A stretch of DNA of 64,000 bases. It comes from UBA5109 sp038148755. Lineage in GTDB: Bacteria; Pseudomonadota; Gammaproteobacteria; Pseudomonadales; Pseudohongiellaceae. Positions 63,206 through 64,000 of this stretch are shown piece by piece (the stretch's first letter is position 1; each line of letters starts with the position of its first letter). The notes under the pieces are model-generated. The model was given only the letters and a program-made list of their open reading frames with translations, searched no databases and was not told the DNA's origin. The stretch is from contig JAYQWA010000002.1 of assembly GCA_038148755.1 (NCBI GenBank), forward strand, positions 1 through 64,000, written 5' to 3'. A program made the translations under genes and the position numbers.

Positions 63206-64000
63206 ATGCAAGTAAAGCCGGAGCAGCTACTTTCACAACTGAACAACCGTATCCCGGCTGTAATCTGGATTGCCGGAGACGAAACCTTACTGGTTCAGGA
63301 AAGTTGCGATGAACTCAGAAAGTTTGCCCAGGAACAGGGATTTACAGAACGTGAAGTCTATACGGTACAAACAAACTTTGACTGGAACATCCTGCTTGAG
63401 TCTGGCAACAGTCTGTCTCTATTTGCTGAAAAGAAACTGATTGAGCTGCGTTTAAATTCAGCCAAGCTTGATGACGCCGGGAAAAAAGCCCTGCATGGCT
63501 ATCTGGAAAACCCCTCTGCAGATAATCTTCTGCTTATTTCAAGCCCAAAAATTGAAAAAGCGACAAGCAACGCCAAATGGTTCAAACAGATTGAAGATCA
63601 GGCCTACATCGTTACAATCTGGCCTGTTAATGCCCAGAATCTTGCAGCCTGGGTAAGACAACGACTTGGCCGTTATAAGCTTACTGCCGATCAGCAAGCC
63701 ATTGAAGTCCTTTGCCAACGTACCGAAGGAAATCTCTTAGCAACTGCGCAGGAAATTGATAAGCTCAGTATCCTTGCCGAAAGCCAGGAACTGGACGGCA
63801 GTATGGTTGCCCGTGCTGTTGCTGACAGTGCCCGCTTTAACGTCTTCAGCCTGATTGACACGGCTCTGGGAGGCAATACCGCAAGAGCCCTGAATATCCT
63901 TTATCACCTAAAGGCAGAAAGCGAGGATCCGCTTAAAATTCTGAATTTTATTTGTCGCGAGTTACGCTCTCTTTGCCATATGGCCTTACTGATTGAAAAT
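63206..64000 (+). CDS. holA: DNA polymerase III delta subunit (partial)
   Basis: 265 codons from ATG at 63206, cut by the right edge of the window (about 340 residues expected). It opens clamp rings as part of the clamp loader. VKPEQLLSQLN, VIWIAGDETLLVQE, SLSLFAEKKLIELRL, TEGNLLATAQEIDKL and FNVFSLIDTALGGNTARALNI are HolA segments in order. It lies 18 bases after yceI. Confidence 0.93.
   Translation, partial: MQVKPEQLLSQLNNRIPAVIWIAGDETLLVQESCDELRKFAQEQGFTEREVYTVQTNFDWNILLESGNSLSLFAEKKLIELRLNSAKLDDAGKKALHGYLENPSADNLLLISSPKIEKATSNAKWFKQIEDQAYIVTIWPVNAQNLAAWVRQRLGRYKLTADQQAIEVLCQRTEGNLLATAQEIDKLSILAESQELDGSMVARAVADSARFNVFSLIDTALGGNTARALNILYHLKAESEDPLKILNFICRELRSLCHMALLIEN

Noticed and set aside
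1..64000. CRISPR arrays, tRNA or rRNA genes, prophage, integrase or transposase
   Set aside because: None seen: no regularly spaced direct repeats, no cloverleaf noticed, no mobile-element protein motif.

Overview
The window is 64 kb of a draft bacterial chromosome. A run of ten N at 18020-18029 marks a scaffold join. The gene content is gammaproteobacterial: lptE/lptF/lptG, holA, holC, slyX, miaE, the phoH-ybeY-corC-lnt string, an oxyR with both redox cysteines, efpL and srkA. Base composition is moderately AT-rich by eye. Several secreted families common in marine Gammaproteobacteria occur (DUF6152, NHL propeller, NTF2-like). A marine gammaproteobacterium of the Pseudohongiella/OM182 kind is my guess, but the sequence does not fix the genus. 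I see no tRNA, rRNA, CRISPR array, phage or transposase.

Layout. 1-9 kb holds secreted or envelope genes (M20 amidohydrolase, M48-TPR lipoprotein, TauE/SafE permease, PCuAC-like protein, BatC/BatD-like pair), then two decayed genes. 9-21 kb holds central metabolism: a propeller protein, GTP-type PEP carboxykinase, a LeuB-like dehydrogenase, DUF6152, MATE exporter, DUF442 phosphatase, cyclophilin, enoyl-CoA hydratase, threonine aldolase and a citramalate/isopropylmalate-synthase family enzyme. 21-26 kb holds RDD, lptG-lptF, pepA-holC. 26-32 kb has oxyR divergent from a rubrerythrin/Fe-S/DUF3501 operon, then a MetE-like protein with a conserved hypothetical gene broken by a stop codon. 32-38 kb has valS, efpL, a membrane-anchored cold-shock protein, slyX, a desaturase and miaE. 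38-50 kb has an RND pump with a glycosyltransferase-like gene, srkA, hemH, DUF2721, PilZ, YgiQ and a peroxiredoxin. 50-64 kb has miaB, phoH-ybeY-corC-lnt-DUF3301, two secreted proteins, an nhaA remnant, cobO, leuS-lptE, yceI and the 5' part of holA.

Genes that work together: LptF/LptG/LptE export lipopolysaccharide. MiaB and MiaE act in sequence on tRNA A37. HolC and HolA belong to the polymerase III clamp loader. OxyR, rubrerythrin and the peroxiredoxin fit peroxide defence. The citramalate-synthase-type enzyme and the LeuB-like dehydrogenase could act in one 2-keto-acid chain elongation.

The most notable finding is an apparent isoleucine attenuator before the citramalate-synthase-type gene: an 18-residue leader peptide with three consecutive Ile codons, a segment able to pair with the terminator, and a strong terminator. 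Also notable are three copies of an intergenic element whose two stems show compensatory base changes, a second REP-like repeat in two copies, and a set of decaying genes, two of them broken only by an in-frame TAA.
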